NCBI GenBank assembly: GCA_016789405.1
Contig: JAEUPQ010000025.1
Span: 1 to 64,000 of the forward strand
Direction of reading: 5' to 3'
Origin: Lysobacteraceae bacterium
Lineage (GTDB): Bacteria > Pseudomonadota > Gammaproteobacteria > Xanthomonadales > Xanthomonadaceae
Length of the DNA: 64,000 bases
Shown here: one piece after another, positions 15,825 through 24,637 of the stretch
Position numbering within the stretch: position 1 is the first letter of the stretch
Layout: each line of letters opens with the position of its first letter
Program-made: the position numbers and the translations under genes
Notes under the pieces: generated by a model
The model's input: the letters and a program-made list of their open reading frames with translations, nothing else
The model's database searches: none
Told to the model about the DNA's origin: nothing

Positions 15825-17894
15825 TTACCGGTCGCTGCCGAACGTGATGTCCAGGCCCTTCTTCACGCCGACGCGCGGCGTCCAGCCGAGCACCTCTCTC
15901 GCGGCGGCGGTGTCGAAGTTCGTCAGCGGACGCAGCGAGCGCACGCGGTAGCGGGTGAGCGGCACGTCGCGCTTGAGCACCTTGCCCAGCAGCTCGACGC
16001 CGATGGCCAGGCACATGAACACCCACTCGGGCATCCACATCAGCTTCAGCGATGCGCCGAGCTTGGCCTTGCAGCGGCGGAGATACGTGGTGCGGTCGAC
16101 CGAATCGGTGTCGACGAGGTTGAAGATGCGGCCCAGCGCCTGCGGCGATTCGCCGGCCTGCAGCAATGCATCGACGATGTCGTCGCGATAGACCAGCGGC
16201 AGGGACTGCGAGCCATTGCCGATCGCGATCCAGCGTCCTGCCAGTGCGATCGTGCCATTGGGCGTGACCTGTTCCGCGCCGGGGCCGAAGATCTGTCCCG
16301 GCCGCAGGATCACTGCCGGCAGATGCTCCTTCACGATCGCGTCGGCCACCATCTGTTCGGCATTGAGCTTGGTCTGCGTGTACGCGCCGCGCAGCTGCGG
16401 ATGCGGCTCGAAACGATAGTCCTCGGTCAGCACTTCGCCCTTGCGGCGCCCGGCGTGGTCGAACACGCTCATCGAACTGACGTAGACCAGTCGCGTGGTC
16501 GCATGCTTTCGGCAGGCGTCGAGCACGTTGCGCGTGCCCCAGATGGTGCCGGCTTCGAAGTCGCGCGGACCGCCGCGCATCGCGGCGCCCACGTGGTAGA
16601 CGATGCCAACGCCGGCGACCGCGTGCTCGACGATGCGCGGATCGCCCAGGTCGCCGATCACCGTCTGCACGCCGTCGTCGTCGCGATATGCCGCGACCGG
16701 GCGGCGGACCAGCACGCGCACGGTCTTGCCCTTTGCGCGCAGGGCCGCAACCACCGCCTTGCCGAGGAATCCGGCGGCGCCCGTGACCAGTGCGTCCGCC
16801 GGCGGCAGCGCGGTGTAGCGCGCTTCCAGCTGCTGCAGGCGCTGGCGGTCGGGCTCTGCGCACAGCGGGTCGAGCAGGCGTGCGATGCGCAGGCCGTCTT
16901 CAGCGGTGAAGGGCGGAGCTTCGCCGCGATGCACGGCATGCGCGAAGGCTTCGGCACCCTTCTGGATGCCGGGCGACGGCTTCAGGCGGCCGGTGGCGAA
17001 GCGCAGCACGTTCAGCGGGATGCGCACGCTGTCCTTCACTGCGCTGAAGAACGCATTGAGGATGATGCCGATGAACTTCGGGCCAGGCAGCACGCGATGC
17101 ACGCGACAGGTCTGGGTGAAGCGGTCGACCTCGATCGTGCCCTTCGTGCCGCGCACGAACAGGCGGTTTTCCATGGGTCGCGCATTCCACGACAGCAGCA
17201 GGCGGCCCACGCCGGTGGCGGTCTGCGCGCGCGCCTGCCATTCGTCGAAGCCGAGGTTGGGATCCGTGCCGCGCGACTGCTGGTGCACCTCGGCCTGCGC
17301 GATCGGGCCGAGAAAGGCTTCGATCGTGTAGAAACCGTGCACGCCGAGATCGCGGAACGGATACGAGCCCTGCTTCACCTGGCCGGGCAGCGGGCCGCCG
17401 GCATACGGCGGGTATTCGGAATTGCGGATGATGTCGACCGACAGCACCTCGCCGATCGCGCCGGATTTCGCCGTGTCCAGCGCCTGCATCAGCACCGGGT
17501 CGAACAGGTCGGAATGGTTCACGCCGAGCGTCAGGCCGGTGGCCTTCGACTTGGCGAGCATCGCCTCGCAGTCGGCAGCGCTGTCGGCCATCGGCTTCTC
17601 GACCAGCACGTGGCAGCCCATGTCCATCGCCTGGATGGCGAGCGTGGCGTGCGAGGCCGGCGGCGTCAGCACGTAGACCACGTTGGGCTTCGCATCGGCC
17701 AGTTCGGCGAGCGTGGCCACCACCCTGCCGACCTTGAAGCGCGCCGCCAGCGCTTCGGCCGCGGCGCGGTTGCTGTCGCAGAGGCCGACGACTTCGACGA
17801 AGTCCAGGCGCGACAGGGCCGCGAGGTGGTGCGTGGCGACATAGCCCGCGCCGACGACGGCGACGCGGAGGGAACGGGAAGCTTGGGGGGTCAT
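15825..17894 (-). CDS. Gfo/Idh/MocA oxidoreductase fused to NAD-dependent epimerase/dehydratase (SDR)
   Basis: A 689-residue two-enzyme fusion. Residues about 8-345 are a Gfo/Idh/MocA oxidoreductase: VAVVGAGYVATHHLAAL Rossmann motif, VLTPPASHATLAIQA, VLVEKPMADS near residue 98 (catalytic Lys of EKP), and a C-terminal alpha/beta domain with GLHG-like DLGVHGFYTIEAFLG. Residues about 362-689 are an extended SDR: ALVTGAAGFLGKAVV, VYHVGAAMRGG, VYVSSMSVF and YTQTK (YxxxK near 504-508), RPGQIFGPG. Together they could convert a nucleotide sugar in two steps, for example oxidation at C3 then epimerisation. It is first read after the glycosyltransferase at 17891, overlapping it by 4 bp. A hydrophobic stretch near residue 620 (WVFMCLAIGVELLG) may touch the membrane. 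Confidence 0.85.
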   Translation of the reverse strand: MTPQASRSLRVAVVGAGYVATHHLAALSRLDFVEVVGLCDSNRAAAEALAARFKVGRVVATLAELADAKPNVVYVLTPPASHATLAIQAMDMGCHVLVEKPMADSAADCEAMLAKSKATGLTLGVNHSDLFDPVLMQALDTAKSGAIGEVLSVDIIRNSEYPPYAGGPLPGQVKQGSYPFRDLGVHGFYTIEAFLGPIAQAEVHQQSRGTDPNLGFDEWQARAQTATGVGRLLLSWNARPMENRLFVRGTKGTIEVDRFTQTCRVHRVLPGPKFIGIILNAFFSAVKDSVRIPLNVLRFATGRLKPSPGIQKGAEAFAHAVHRGEAPPFTAEDGLRIARLLDPLCAEPDRQRLQQLEARYTALPPADALVTGAAGFLGKAVVAALRAKGKTVRVLVRRPVAAYRDDDGVQTVIGDLGDPRIVEHAVAGVGIVYHVGAAMRGGPRDFEAGTIWGTRNVLDACRKHATTRLVYVSSMSVFDHAGRRKGEVLTEDYRFEPHPQLRGAYTQTKLNAEQMVADAIVKEHLPAVILRPGQIFGPGAEQVTPNGTIALAGRWIAIGNGSQSLPLVYRDDIVDALLQAGESPQALGRIFNLVDTDSVDRTTYLRRCKAKLGASLKLMWMPEWVFMCLAIGVELLGKVLKRDVPLTRYRVRSLRPLTNFDTAAAREVLGWTPRVGVKKGLDITFGSDR

Positions 17895-19108
17895 GAGCGG
17901 GCTGCGGAGGAGGAATTCTGGGAGAGGGGCATCGGGGAAAGATGCGTCGCGACATCGGCCAGCACGGACTCGACGCGCGCGTCCCAGGTCTGGTCCGCGA
18001 CGCTGGCCATGCGCGCATGCACGGCATCGGCGGCGTTGTCGTCCACGGCGGCATCGAGCGCGGCGAGGAAGTCGTCGTGGCCGTCGACCAGGCGGACGAC
18101 GTGCGCGAACTTCTCGATCTCGGGATTGCGCACGCTGACCACCGCCTTGCCTGCGGCGAGGTACTCGCGCAGCTTCAGAGGATTGGCGTTCGCGACCTGC
18201 CGGTTCAGCCGATAGGGAATGATCGCGGCGTCGAAGGCCTTCGACCACTGCGGCAGCGATGCGTAGGGATGCGGCCCCGCGAGCACCACGTTCGGCAGTG
18301 CGCGCAGGCCATCGACGTTCACGTGTGCGTGACCGACGAGCAGGAAGGTCCATTGCGGCCGCGCGCGGGCCAGCGATTCGATCAGCGGCACGTCGATCCA
18401 TTCGTGGATCGAACCGATGTAGCCGACGACCGGGCGCGGCAGGTCCCGGGCGAGGTCGGGCGTCCGCGTCGCGGGATCCTGCGCTTGCGCGAACAGGTCG
18501 ACGTCGACGCCATGCGGCGAGAACACCGTGTGCGGATTGAGCGCGCGCTTGGCATCGAGCAGCGCCGGCGGCGCAACGCAGAGCAGGTCCGCCCGACGGC
18601 TCAGGGCTTCGTCGCGGCTCGCGATCAGCGTGGCATCCACGCCCGGATGGGCGGCGTAGTCGTCGATGCAGTAGTACACGACGAGGTCTTCGCCGAGCTT
18701 GCCCGCATGCACGCCCGGATGCGGCACGACGAACCACGAAATGCGCTTGCGGATGCCGGCCAGGCGCAGCGCGCGACGCACGGCCCAGCGTCCGAACAGG
18801 CGGTTGAATGCGTCCACGCCCGGCAGGCGCCGGAACGGCAGCTGCGGGACGGTGCAATGCCACAGGCCGTCGGCGACGCGGGTCGGTCGTTTGAAGGCCG
18901 CGAGCAGCTTGCGCACCGCGCGCTTGAGGTCGCGCCCGGAGGCGTTCGGTGCGCGCATGCCGGGCGAATCGACGTAGAGCACCGGCATGCGTCGCGCGAG
19001 GCGCGTGGCGACGTGATGGCTGCTGGTGCGGTTCTCCGCGAACCAGTCGTTGCCGAAATAGACGATGCCGTGGTCGCGCAGCACCGCCGGCAGTGCCGCG
19101 TCACTCAT
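17891..19108 (-). CDS. Glycosyltransferase, GT-B fold (GT4-like)
   Basis: A 405-residue soluble protein. N-terminal half: IVYFGNDWFAENRTSSHHVATRLA (acceptor-side Rossmann fold). C-terminal half: PRPVVGYIGSIHEWIDVPLIESLARARPQWTFLLVG begins the donor domain, and YRLNRQVANANPLKLREYLAAGKAVVS is the GT4-type PxKxxEY motif that binds the nucleotide sugar. This subgroup is often annotated as glycosyltransferase family 1 in exopolysaccharide loci. It overlaps the methyltransferase upstream by 8 bp and the fusion gene downstream by 4 bp, so the three form one transcription unit. The sugar is unknown. Confidence 0.85.
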   Translation of the reverse strand: MSDAALPAVLRDHGIVYFGNDWFAENRTSSHHVATRLARRMPVLYVDSPGMRAPNASGRDLKRAVRKLLAAFKRPTRVADGLWHCTVPQLPFRRLPGVDAFNRLFGRWAVRRALRLAGIRKRISWFVVPHPGVHAGKLGEDLVVYYCIDDYAAHPGVDATLIASRDEALSRRADLLCVAPPALLDAKRALNPHTVFSPHGVDVDLFAQAQDPATRTPDLARDLPRPVVGYIGSIHEWIDVPLIESLARARPQWTFLLVGHAHVNVDGLRALPNVVLAGPHPYASLPQWSKAFDAAIIPYRLNRQVANANPLKLREYLAAGKAVVSVRNPEIEKFAHVVRLVDGHDDFLAALDAAVDDNAADAVHARMASVADQTWDARVESVLADVATHLSPMPLSQNSSSAARS

Positions 19109-19712
19109 CGCGCCACCAGGCCACCAGCCATGCGGTGCCGCCGTGGAACATCCAGTCGCGCTGCAGGCCGGGAATCGCGTCGAGGTGCGGACCCACGCGG
19201 CCGCAGGCCGGGGCGAAGAAGGTCACCAGGCCATTGCGCCCGAGGTGGCGCATCTGCGCGATGGTCTTCTCCGGTTCGCTCAGGTAGTACAGCACTTCGC
19301 AGGCGGTGACCAGGTCGAAGCGATGGCGCGCGTCGCCCCAGGGTTGTCCGAACACGTCGGTCGCCTCGAATTTCGCCGCGGGCAGTCGCTTGCGCGCGCG
19401 TTCGACGGCCTGCGGGCTGACGTCGACGCCGAACTGCTCGTCGCTCAGCCTGGCGAAGTACTCGGTCTGGTGGCCTTCGCCGCAGCCCAGTTCCAGCACC
19501 GAACCGACGCGTCCGAATGCGCGTTCGATCACCCGGTTCGTGGCCTCGAAGCGTGCGCGCTCCAGGTCCGATGCCATGTTCCACGGATCTTCGACCGTGT
19601 AGGCGAGGTCCAGGCGCTCGAAGTTGTCGCTGCCGCCGACGCCGCGCAGCGCGTATTTCATCCACAACCGGCGTCGCGCCTTGCGCAACAGGGTGGCCGC
19701 TCGGTTCAGCAC
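19101..19712 (-). CDS. SAM-dependent methyltransferase (NodS-like class I)
   Basis: A 203-residue class I methyltransferase. VLELGCGEGHQTEYFARL is SAM motif I, FGVDVSPQAVERARKR motif II, FDLVTACEVLYYLSEPEKTI motif IV and post-motif region. The MASDLERARFEATNRVIERAF N-terminal helix resembles NodS-type N-methyltransferases, which act on deacetylated amino sugars; two NodB-like deacetylases lie close by, so an N-methylated sugar is conceivable but not shown. The GTG at 19712 has GGAG 9 nt upstream; ATG at 19661 is an alternative that would remove 17 residues. The stop overlaps the next start. Confidence 0.75.
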   Translation of the reverse strand: MLNRAATLLRKARRRLWMKYALRGVGGSDNFERLDLAYTVEDPWNMASDLERARFEATNRVIERAFGRVGSVLELGCGEGHQTEYFARLSDEQFGVDVSPQAVERARKRLPAAKFEATDVFGQPWGDARHRFDLVTACEVLYYLSEPEKTIAQMRHLGRNGLVTFFAPACGRVGPHLDAIPGLQRDWMFHGGTAWLVAWWRDE

Positions 19713-19752
19713 CGGTGTGTACTCCAGGACGTCGTGCGCCGGGCGTCGCGAC

Positions 19753-20448
19753 TCAGTCGCAGGACGCGCCGGCAGGGGTGGTGTCGGCCCAGGACTCGCG
19801 TCCGTCGGCCACGTTGAGCGGGCGCTGTGGCGCGCTGTACCAGCCGACCACGCGATCGCAGCGGAATTCGACCCACGAGGGGCCATAGCTCCAGCGCAGT
19901 TCGTGCATCTGCAGCGGTTCCCCGAGGATCGCGCGCACCCGCGGCTTGTCCATCCCCGGAGACACGGCGAGCACCTCGATCGCGACCCGCGCGGCGTGCT
20001 CCGCACCGCTGCCGCCATGGGCATCGGCTGCGAGCACCTCGCGCGCTGGACCGCGGCCGCTGTCCTCGCCGGTCTGCACGATGCGCCAGCCGAGCACGCA
20101 GATCCCCAACAGCCCGACTGCGACGAAATAACGCGAGATCCTGCCCAAAGCGGCCGTCGAATCGCCGCCGGAGGGCGACGCCGTCCCTCGGAGTGGCGTG
20201 CCGGACTGCGCAAGTGCCCGGGACAAGGGGGCGCCGGGGAGGCGACCGAATCGGGCGTGGAAATCGATGGCCGCATCGAACTGCCGGTTCAATTCCTGCA
20301 GGCGTCCGGTATCCTCGGCGTCCCCGCCCTGGTCGGGGTGCAGCTTCGCCACGCGGCGACGCCACGCACCGCGCAGGTCGGCCAGCGAACAGGTCGCATC
20401 GACCCCGAGCTCGCGGTAAAGCGCTGCGAAATCGGTGTCTTCGGCCAT
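19753..20448 (-). CDS. Membrane-anchored J-domain protein
   Basis: A 231-residue protein. Residues 7-62 form a J domain with the HPD tripeptide at 37-39 (AKLHPDQGGD), the Hsp70-stimulating motif. A Pro/Gly linker leads to one membrane helix at 107-124 (YFVAVGLLGICVLGWRIV). The C-terminal part (about 155-231) has VSPGMDKPRVRAILGEPLQM and WVEFRCDRVVGWY, which resembles the SmpA/OmlA-like (BLIP) fold in which a DxxRxxLGxP motif recurs. The J domain would be cytoplasmic and the tail periplasmic. It is the first gene of a minus-strand unit with methyltransferase, GT and sugar oxidoreductase, divergent from the polysaccharide locus. The combination of J domain, anchor and OmlA-like tail is not one I can name. 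Confidence 0.7.
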   Translation of the reverse strand: MAEDTDFAALYRELGVDATCSLADLRGAWRRRVAKLHPDQGGDAEDTGRLQELNRQFDAAIDFHARFGRLPGAPLSRALAQSGTPLRGTASPSGGDSTAALGRISRYFVAVGLLGICVLGWRIVQTGEDSGRGPAREVLAADAHGGSGAEHAARVAIEVLAVSPGMDKPRVRAILGEPLQMHELRWSYGPSWVEFRCDRVVGWYSAPQRPLNVADGRESWADTTPAGASCD

Positions 20449-20490
20449 CCCGCGTCGCCCCCGGTCGGTGTTGGAGGCGCGCAGTGGACC

Positions 20491-20522
20491 GCGTTCGATG
20501 CCTGAATGCAAGCATCGAACGC
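20491..20522. promoter_or_regulatory. 11-bp perfect inverted repeat in the divergent J-protein / polysaccharide promoter region
   Basis: GCGTTCGATGC and its exact reverse complement are separated by 10 nt. The repeat lies 43 nt upstream of the J-protein start and about 110 nt upstream of the deacetylase start, in the only gap between the two divergent units. It could be a dimeric regulator's operator serving both, or a hairpin in the 5' leader of either transcript. Confidence 0.5.
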
Positions 20523-20631
20523 GATGTCGGCGCGCGTCGTCCCGGACGGGGCGGAAAATGCCGCGCACGCCGTCCTGCGGCGGGCGGAAAATGCGTTGAC
20601 TGCGGGATCAGGGGGCTTGACTCGACACGTG

Positions 20632-21732
20632 ATGACTTCGCGATCCGCGACATGCCCGGCTGCGGGACCACCTTCCGCTGGCCGGCGCCCGAAACTGGCA
20701 CGTCTGCTTTGCCGCGTCGGCGCGATGCCGCTGGTGGGCGGGTTGCGCGCGGCCATGCATCGCGATGTCCGGATCCTGGCGTACCACCGGGTGCTGCCCT
20801 CCGCGGAGCCGAGCGACTTCCGTTTCGACCTGGACCTGGTCAGCGCATCGAGCGAGGCCTTCAGCCGGCAACTGGCGATCGTGCGTCGACGCTTCGCGCC
20901 GATGCGTTTCGAGGAACTGGCCGACTGCCTGGATCGCGGTCGCCGCATCCCGCCGCGCGCCGTGCTGATCACCTTCGACGATGGCTACGACGACAACTAC
21001 CGCATCGCCTTCCCGCTGCTGCGCGACGCGGGGCTGTCGGCGATGTTCTTCGTGTCCAGCGGACACATCGCGACCGGTCGACCCTACGCCTACGACTGGC
21101 TGGTCTACATGGTGTGCACCACGACGCAGCCACGCCTGCTGGCGCCGGAGCTGGGCATCGACTGGGCTTTGCCGGACGGCCCGGACGCGCTGGCGGAGCG
21201 CCGCTCGCTGGCGGGCCGACTGCTCGATCGCATCAAGATGCTGGATGCCGCCGGCCAGCAGGCGCTCGTCGATCGGCTGCAGCGCGAATGGGACATGCCC
21301 GATGCCGAGGGGCATCCCGACTGCAAGCCGATGAACTGGGCACAGTTGCGCGAGATGCACGCGGCCGGCATGGAGATCGGCTCGCACGGCGTGGACCACC
21401 GCATGCTCGCGAAACTGTCGGCGGACGCCATGCGCGATGAAGTCGCCGGTTCGAAGCAGGCGATCGAGGCGGCCCTTGGCGCCCCGGTCATCGCGATGTC
21501 GTATCCGGTCGGGGGGCGCGACGCCTACAACGACACGGTGATGACCGCGGCCCGCGAGACGGGGTACCGCATCGCCTGCAGCTACCTGGCCGGTTGCGAA
21601 CGCCTGAAGCCCGATGCGCGCTTCCAGATGCGCCGCTTGCCGGTGGAACGCCACGTCGACGCCGAATGGTTCGAGGGCATGCTCTCGTTGCCGGAGCTCT
21701 TCTGCCATCGTTCGCGCGACACGGGGCGGTAG
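20632..21732 (+). CDS. Polysaccharide deacetylase (NodB domain), cytoplasmic
   Basis: A 366-residue carbohydrate esterase 4 relative. Motif 1 ITFDDGYDDN (Asp116-Asp117) supplies the catalytic base and a metal ligand; motif 2 EIGSHGVDH gives the HxxxH metal pair; SYPVGGRDAYN corresponds to motif 3. Between motifs 1 and 2 sits an insertion of about 100 residues, seen in polysaccharide deacetylases of PEP-CTERM/exosortase-type loci. There is no signal peptide, so it may act on a lipid-linked precursor in the cytoplasm. The start is uncertain: ATG 20632 (or GTG 20629) is preferred, but the frame is open from 20506. It is the first gene of the plus-strand locus. Confidence 0.82.
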   Translation: MTSRSATCPAAGPPSAGRRPKLARLLCRVGAMPLVGGLRAAMHRDVRILAYHRVLPSAEPSDFRFDLDLVSASSEAFSRQLAIVRRRFAPMRFEELADCLDRGRRIPPRAVLITFDDGYDDNYRIAFPLLRDAGLSAMFFVSSGHIATGRPYAYDWLVYMVCTTTQPRLLAPELGIDWALPDGPDALAERRSLAGRLLDRIKMLDAAGQQALVDRLQREWDMPDAEGHPDCKPMNWAQLREMHAAGMEIGSHGVDHRMLAKLSADAMRDEVAGSKQAIEAALGAPVIAMSYPVGGRDAYNDTVMTAARETGYRIACSYLAGCERLKPDARFQMRRLPVERHVDAEWFEGMLSLPELFCHRSRDTGR

Positions 21733-21737
21733 CGACC

Positions 21738-23090
21738 ATGTTCCTGGCGATGCTGGCCTACCTGTTGCTGGTGCTGATCCGGCCGCAGGACTACCCGGAA
21801 CTGGTCGACAGTTTCTCGCTGCCGTTGCAGCCGATCGCGCTGCTCTTGGCCGCCGGCTTCTGGATGTTCTCGCCGCGCAAGAACTTCGATGCACCGCAGT
21901 ACCCGGTGCTGCTGATGTTCTTCGTCGTGCTGATGGTGTCGCACGTGTTCAACGGTTACTTCGGCGGCGCCGTGGTGCAGCTGAACAAGTTCGCGCCGGT
22001 GCTGCTGGCCTTCGTCGTGTTCGCCAACGGACTGGACAGCCGCGAGCGCATCCTGAAGATCATGGCGATGTTCTCGCTCTGCGCGGCGATCATCTCGATC
22101 CACGGCATCGAACAGGTGAAGCTGGGCACCGGCTGGACCGGCATCGGCCTGTCGCAGGGCACGCGCATCCAGTACGTCGGCATCTTCAACGACCCCAACG
22201 ACCTGGGGATGCTGTTCGTGGCCTGCGTGCCGATGGCGGCCTACCTGAGCAGTCGCGGCGGCCTGATGGGCCTGCGCCGGCTGTTCTGGTGGATCGTCAC
22301 CGGCATCCTGGTCTACGGCATCTACCTCACCGACTCCCGCGGCTCGCTGCTCGGGCTGCTGCTGGTGTTGGGCCTGTACGTGTGGCAGACGCGAGGCATG
22401 TTCATCGCCGGCACCCTCGGCGCGATGGCCGTGGGCGTGCTGCTCGCGCTGCCTTCGCGCTTCAACGAGATCGACGTGGAGGAAGCCTCGGCGCAGGGGC
22501 GCGTGGATTCGTGGTACGAAGGCGTGCAGATGTTCATCGGCCACCCGATCTTCGGCGTCGGGCCGGACATGTATTCCGACTACCACCATCTCACCGCGCA
22601 CAATTCCTTCGTGCTGGTGATGGCCGAGACCGGCATCATCGGCTACACGCTGTGGCTGGCCTTCATCCTCTACGGTTTCCGGATGATGTGGGCCGCGTCG
22701 CGCGGCATGGGCCAGCCGGTCTTGCGCGACGAAGACGCCTTCGAGGCCGAACTCGAAGCCGCAGCCGAGTCGGGTGGCGATGTCGACGCGCTGGTCGCGA
22801 GCGAAGACGCGCGCGATGCGAGCATCGCCGAAGGGCGCGGCATCGCCATGGCGCTGCTGCTGTCGCTGGCCGGCTTCTTCACCTGCGCCTTCTTCCTGAG
22901 CCGCAGCTACGTGGTGATCCTGTATCTTCTCGCGGCCGTCGTGGTGGCGCATTACGTCGACATGCGCCGCGACGACCCTTCGCTTCCCCATTTCACGCTG
23001 TCCAAGGACCTCCTGCTGCTGCCCATCGTCGGCGTAATCGCCACGATCGGCCTGATGGTGGTGGTCAAGGTCCTCCTGGTGATCCAATGA
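21738..23090 (+). CDS. O-antigen ligase/polymerase family protein (Wzy_C / WaaL)
   Basis: A 450-residue polytopic membrane protein with roughly 11-12 hydrophobic segments. The O-antigen ligase domain is in the middle: GIFNDPNDLGML (the FxxPNxLG motif), YLTDSRGSLLGLLLVL, and a large periplasmic loop with HPIFGVGPDMYSDYHHLTAHNSFVLVMAETGIIG that carries the conserved HNxxL/F site. It either polymerises repeat units (Wzy) or ligates polymer to an acceptor. A charged cytoplasmic insertion with many Glu and Asp lies at about 330-372. It follows the deacetylase by 5 nt and overlaps the flippase by 4 bp. Confidence 0.87.
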   Translation: MFLAMLAYLLLVLIRPQDYPELVDSFSLPLQPIALLLAAGFWMFSPRKNFDAPQYPVLLMFFVVLMVSHVFNGYFGGAVVQLNKFAPVLLAFVVFANGLDSRERILKIMAMFSLCAAIISIHGIEQVKLGTGWTGIGLSQGTRIQYVGIFNDPNDLGMLFVACVPMAAYLSSRGGLMGLRRLFWWIVTGILVYGIYLTDSRGSLLGLLLVLGLYVWQTRGMFIAGTLGAMAVGVLLALPSRFNEIDVEEASAQGRVDSWYEGVQMFIGHPIFGVGPDMYSDYHHLTAHNSFVLVMAETGIIGYTLWLAFILYGFRMMWAASRGMGQPVLRDEDAFEAELEAAAESGGDVDALVASEDARDASIAEGRGIAMALLLSLAGFFTCAFFLSRSYVVILYLLAAVVVAHYVDMRRDDPSLPHFTLSKDLLLLPIVGVIATIGLMVVVKVLLVIQ

Positions 23091-24637
23091 CGCTGCGCGC
23101 GCGCACCCTCCGCAACACCCTGTTCTCCTCGGTGGCTATGTACACCGAGTTCGCGCTGGGCATGCTGACCTCGATCCTGATCGCACGCCATCTCGGGCCC
23201 GAGGGGTTCGGTTCCTACAGTGCGGTGATCTGGCTGGTGGGCATGGGCGTCGCCGCCTCCAACTCGGGCACGGCCAGCGCGGCGATCAAGTTCGTGGCCG
23301 AGCTGCGCGGCGCCGATCGCGGACACCTGGTCCGGCCGCTCGTGGCCTACCTGCGCCGCGCCCAGCGGGTCTATGTCGCGATCGTGCTGGCGCTCGGCGC
23401 GCTGGCGCTGTGGATCGCGGGGCATCGCGTCGCGCCGGATTTCCACCATGGCATGCTGTTCGTGTTCCTCGCCGTGGCCATTTCGCTGCGCGCCGGCTAC
23501 ATGTTCAACATCGGCATCGCGAAGGGCCTGGAGAATTTCCGGATCAACGCGATGGTCGCGCTGGTCTCCACGCCGCTGAACCTCGCGATGGTGTTCGCGG
23601 TGATGTCCACCGACCTGCCCGTCGAATGGCTGCTCGGCGTGTTCCTCGTGTCCAGCGTGATCTTCTACGCGATGTCGCGCGCGCAGGTGAAGCCGCTGCT
23701 GCCGCCCGGCGACGACGTGCCGTCGCTGCCGTTGGACCTGGTGCCGCGCGTGCGCAGGCAGATGCTGTACAGCACCGCGATCGTCACCATCGGGTTCATC
23801 GTCTCCAGCGAAGTCGAAGTGCTGTTCCTCACGGCCTACGCCGATCCGCACGCCGCCGGCCAGTTCAAGGTCGGCTACCAGCTGGCCAGCGGCGCATCCG
23901 CGCTGGTGCCGGGCGTGTTCGGCGCGCTGCTGCTGCCGATGATGGCGAACGCGCTGAGCCAGGGGCGCGAGGTCGCCGGGCATCGCTTCGCGGCCTCCAC
24001 CGCGTACCTGATGCTGCTGTCCGCGCCGCTGGTCGCGTTCGGCATGGTGCTGTCCGATCCGCTGATCCACCTGCTGTACGGCAACGCGTACGAAGAAGGC
24101 GCAACGGCGTTCGCCGTCTGTCTCGCCGGCTGCGCGGCGATCGCGACGGCCCAGGGCGCGTCGAGCCTGCTGATCAGCGCCGATCGCCAGCGCGCCGTGC
24201 TGGCATTGATCGTGATCTGCGGCGTGCTCAAGCTGGTGCTCGATGCCTGGCTGATCCACGTCGACGGCCTGCGCGGCGCGCTGATCGCCTTCGCCGTGAT
24301 CGCGGTGCTCAACGTCGCGTCGTACATCACGCTGGCGATCCGCGAATGCGGCATGTCGCCAGACTGGGGGCGCCTGCTGCGCACGATGCTGGCCGCCGCG
24401 CTGGCCGCGACGCCGCTGCTGCTGGTGCACCACCATTTGCCGTCGCTGGCGGAAATCGCGGTCGGTGGCCTGCTGGCCCTGACCTACCTGCCGTGGTCGC
24501 TGGCCCTGAACTGCTGGACCCGCAACGACATCGCGCACATGCAGCAACTGCACCAGCGTCTGCTGCGCGGCCATCCACGCCTGGGCGCCCGCCTGCTGGC
24601 GTGGGCGCACGCACGTACGGAGGCACCCGCCGCGTGA
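23087..24637 (+). CDS. Polysaccharide flippase (Wzx/MOP superfamily)
   Basis: A 516-residue inner-membrane protein with about 14 predicted helices. The N-terminus SVAMYTEFALGMLTSILIARHLGPEGFGSYSAVIW is the canonical start of polysaccharide_synt-type flippases. A second diagnostic part is VGYQLASGASALVPGVFGALLLPMMA followed by PLIHLLYGNAYEEGATAF, matching the xxLYGxxY motif. It moves undecaprenol-linked repeat units across the inner membrane. It overlaps its neighbours on both sides, next to the ligase/polymerase, as in Wzx/Wzy systems. Confidence 0.9.
   Translation: MTLRARTLRNTLFSSVAMYTEFALGMLTSILIARHLGPEGFGSYSAVIWLVGMGVAASNSGTASAAIKFVAELRGADRGHLVRPLVAYLRRAQRVYVAIVLALGALALWIAGHRVAPDFHHGMLFVFLAVAISLRAGYMFNIGIAKGLENFRINAMVALVSTPLNLAMVFAVMSTDLPVEWLLGVFLVSSVIFYAMSRAQVKPLLPPGDDVPSLPLDLVPRVRRQMLYSTAIVTIGFIVSSEVEVLFLTAYADPHAAGQFKVGYQLASGASALVPGVFGALLLPMMANALSQGREVAGHRFAASTAYLMLLSAPLVAFGMVLSDPLIHLLYGNAYEEGATAFAVCLAGCAAIATAQGASSLLISADRQRAVLALIVICGVLKLVLDAWLIHVDGLRGALIAFAVIAVLNVASYITLAIRECGMSPDWGRLLRTMLAAALAATPLLLVHHHLPSLAEIAVGGLLALTYLPWSLALNCWTRNDIAHMQQLHQRLLRGHPRLGARLLAWAHARTEAPAA

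Noticed and set aside
15825..18863. A single 1012-residue protein covering the GT and the Gfo-SDR fusion
   Set aside because: The first 323 codons are out of frame with the glycosyltransferase and have no protein-like sequence; the true start ATG is at 17894.
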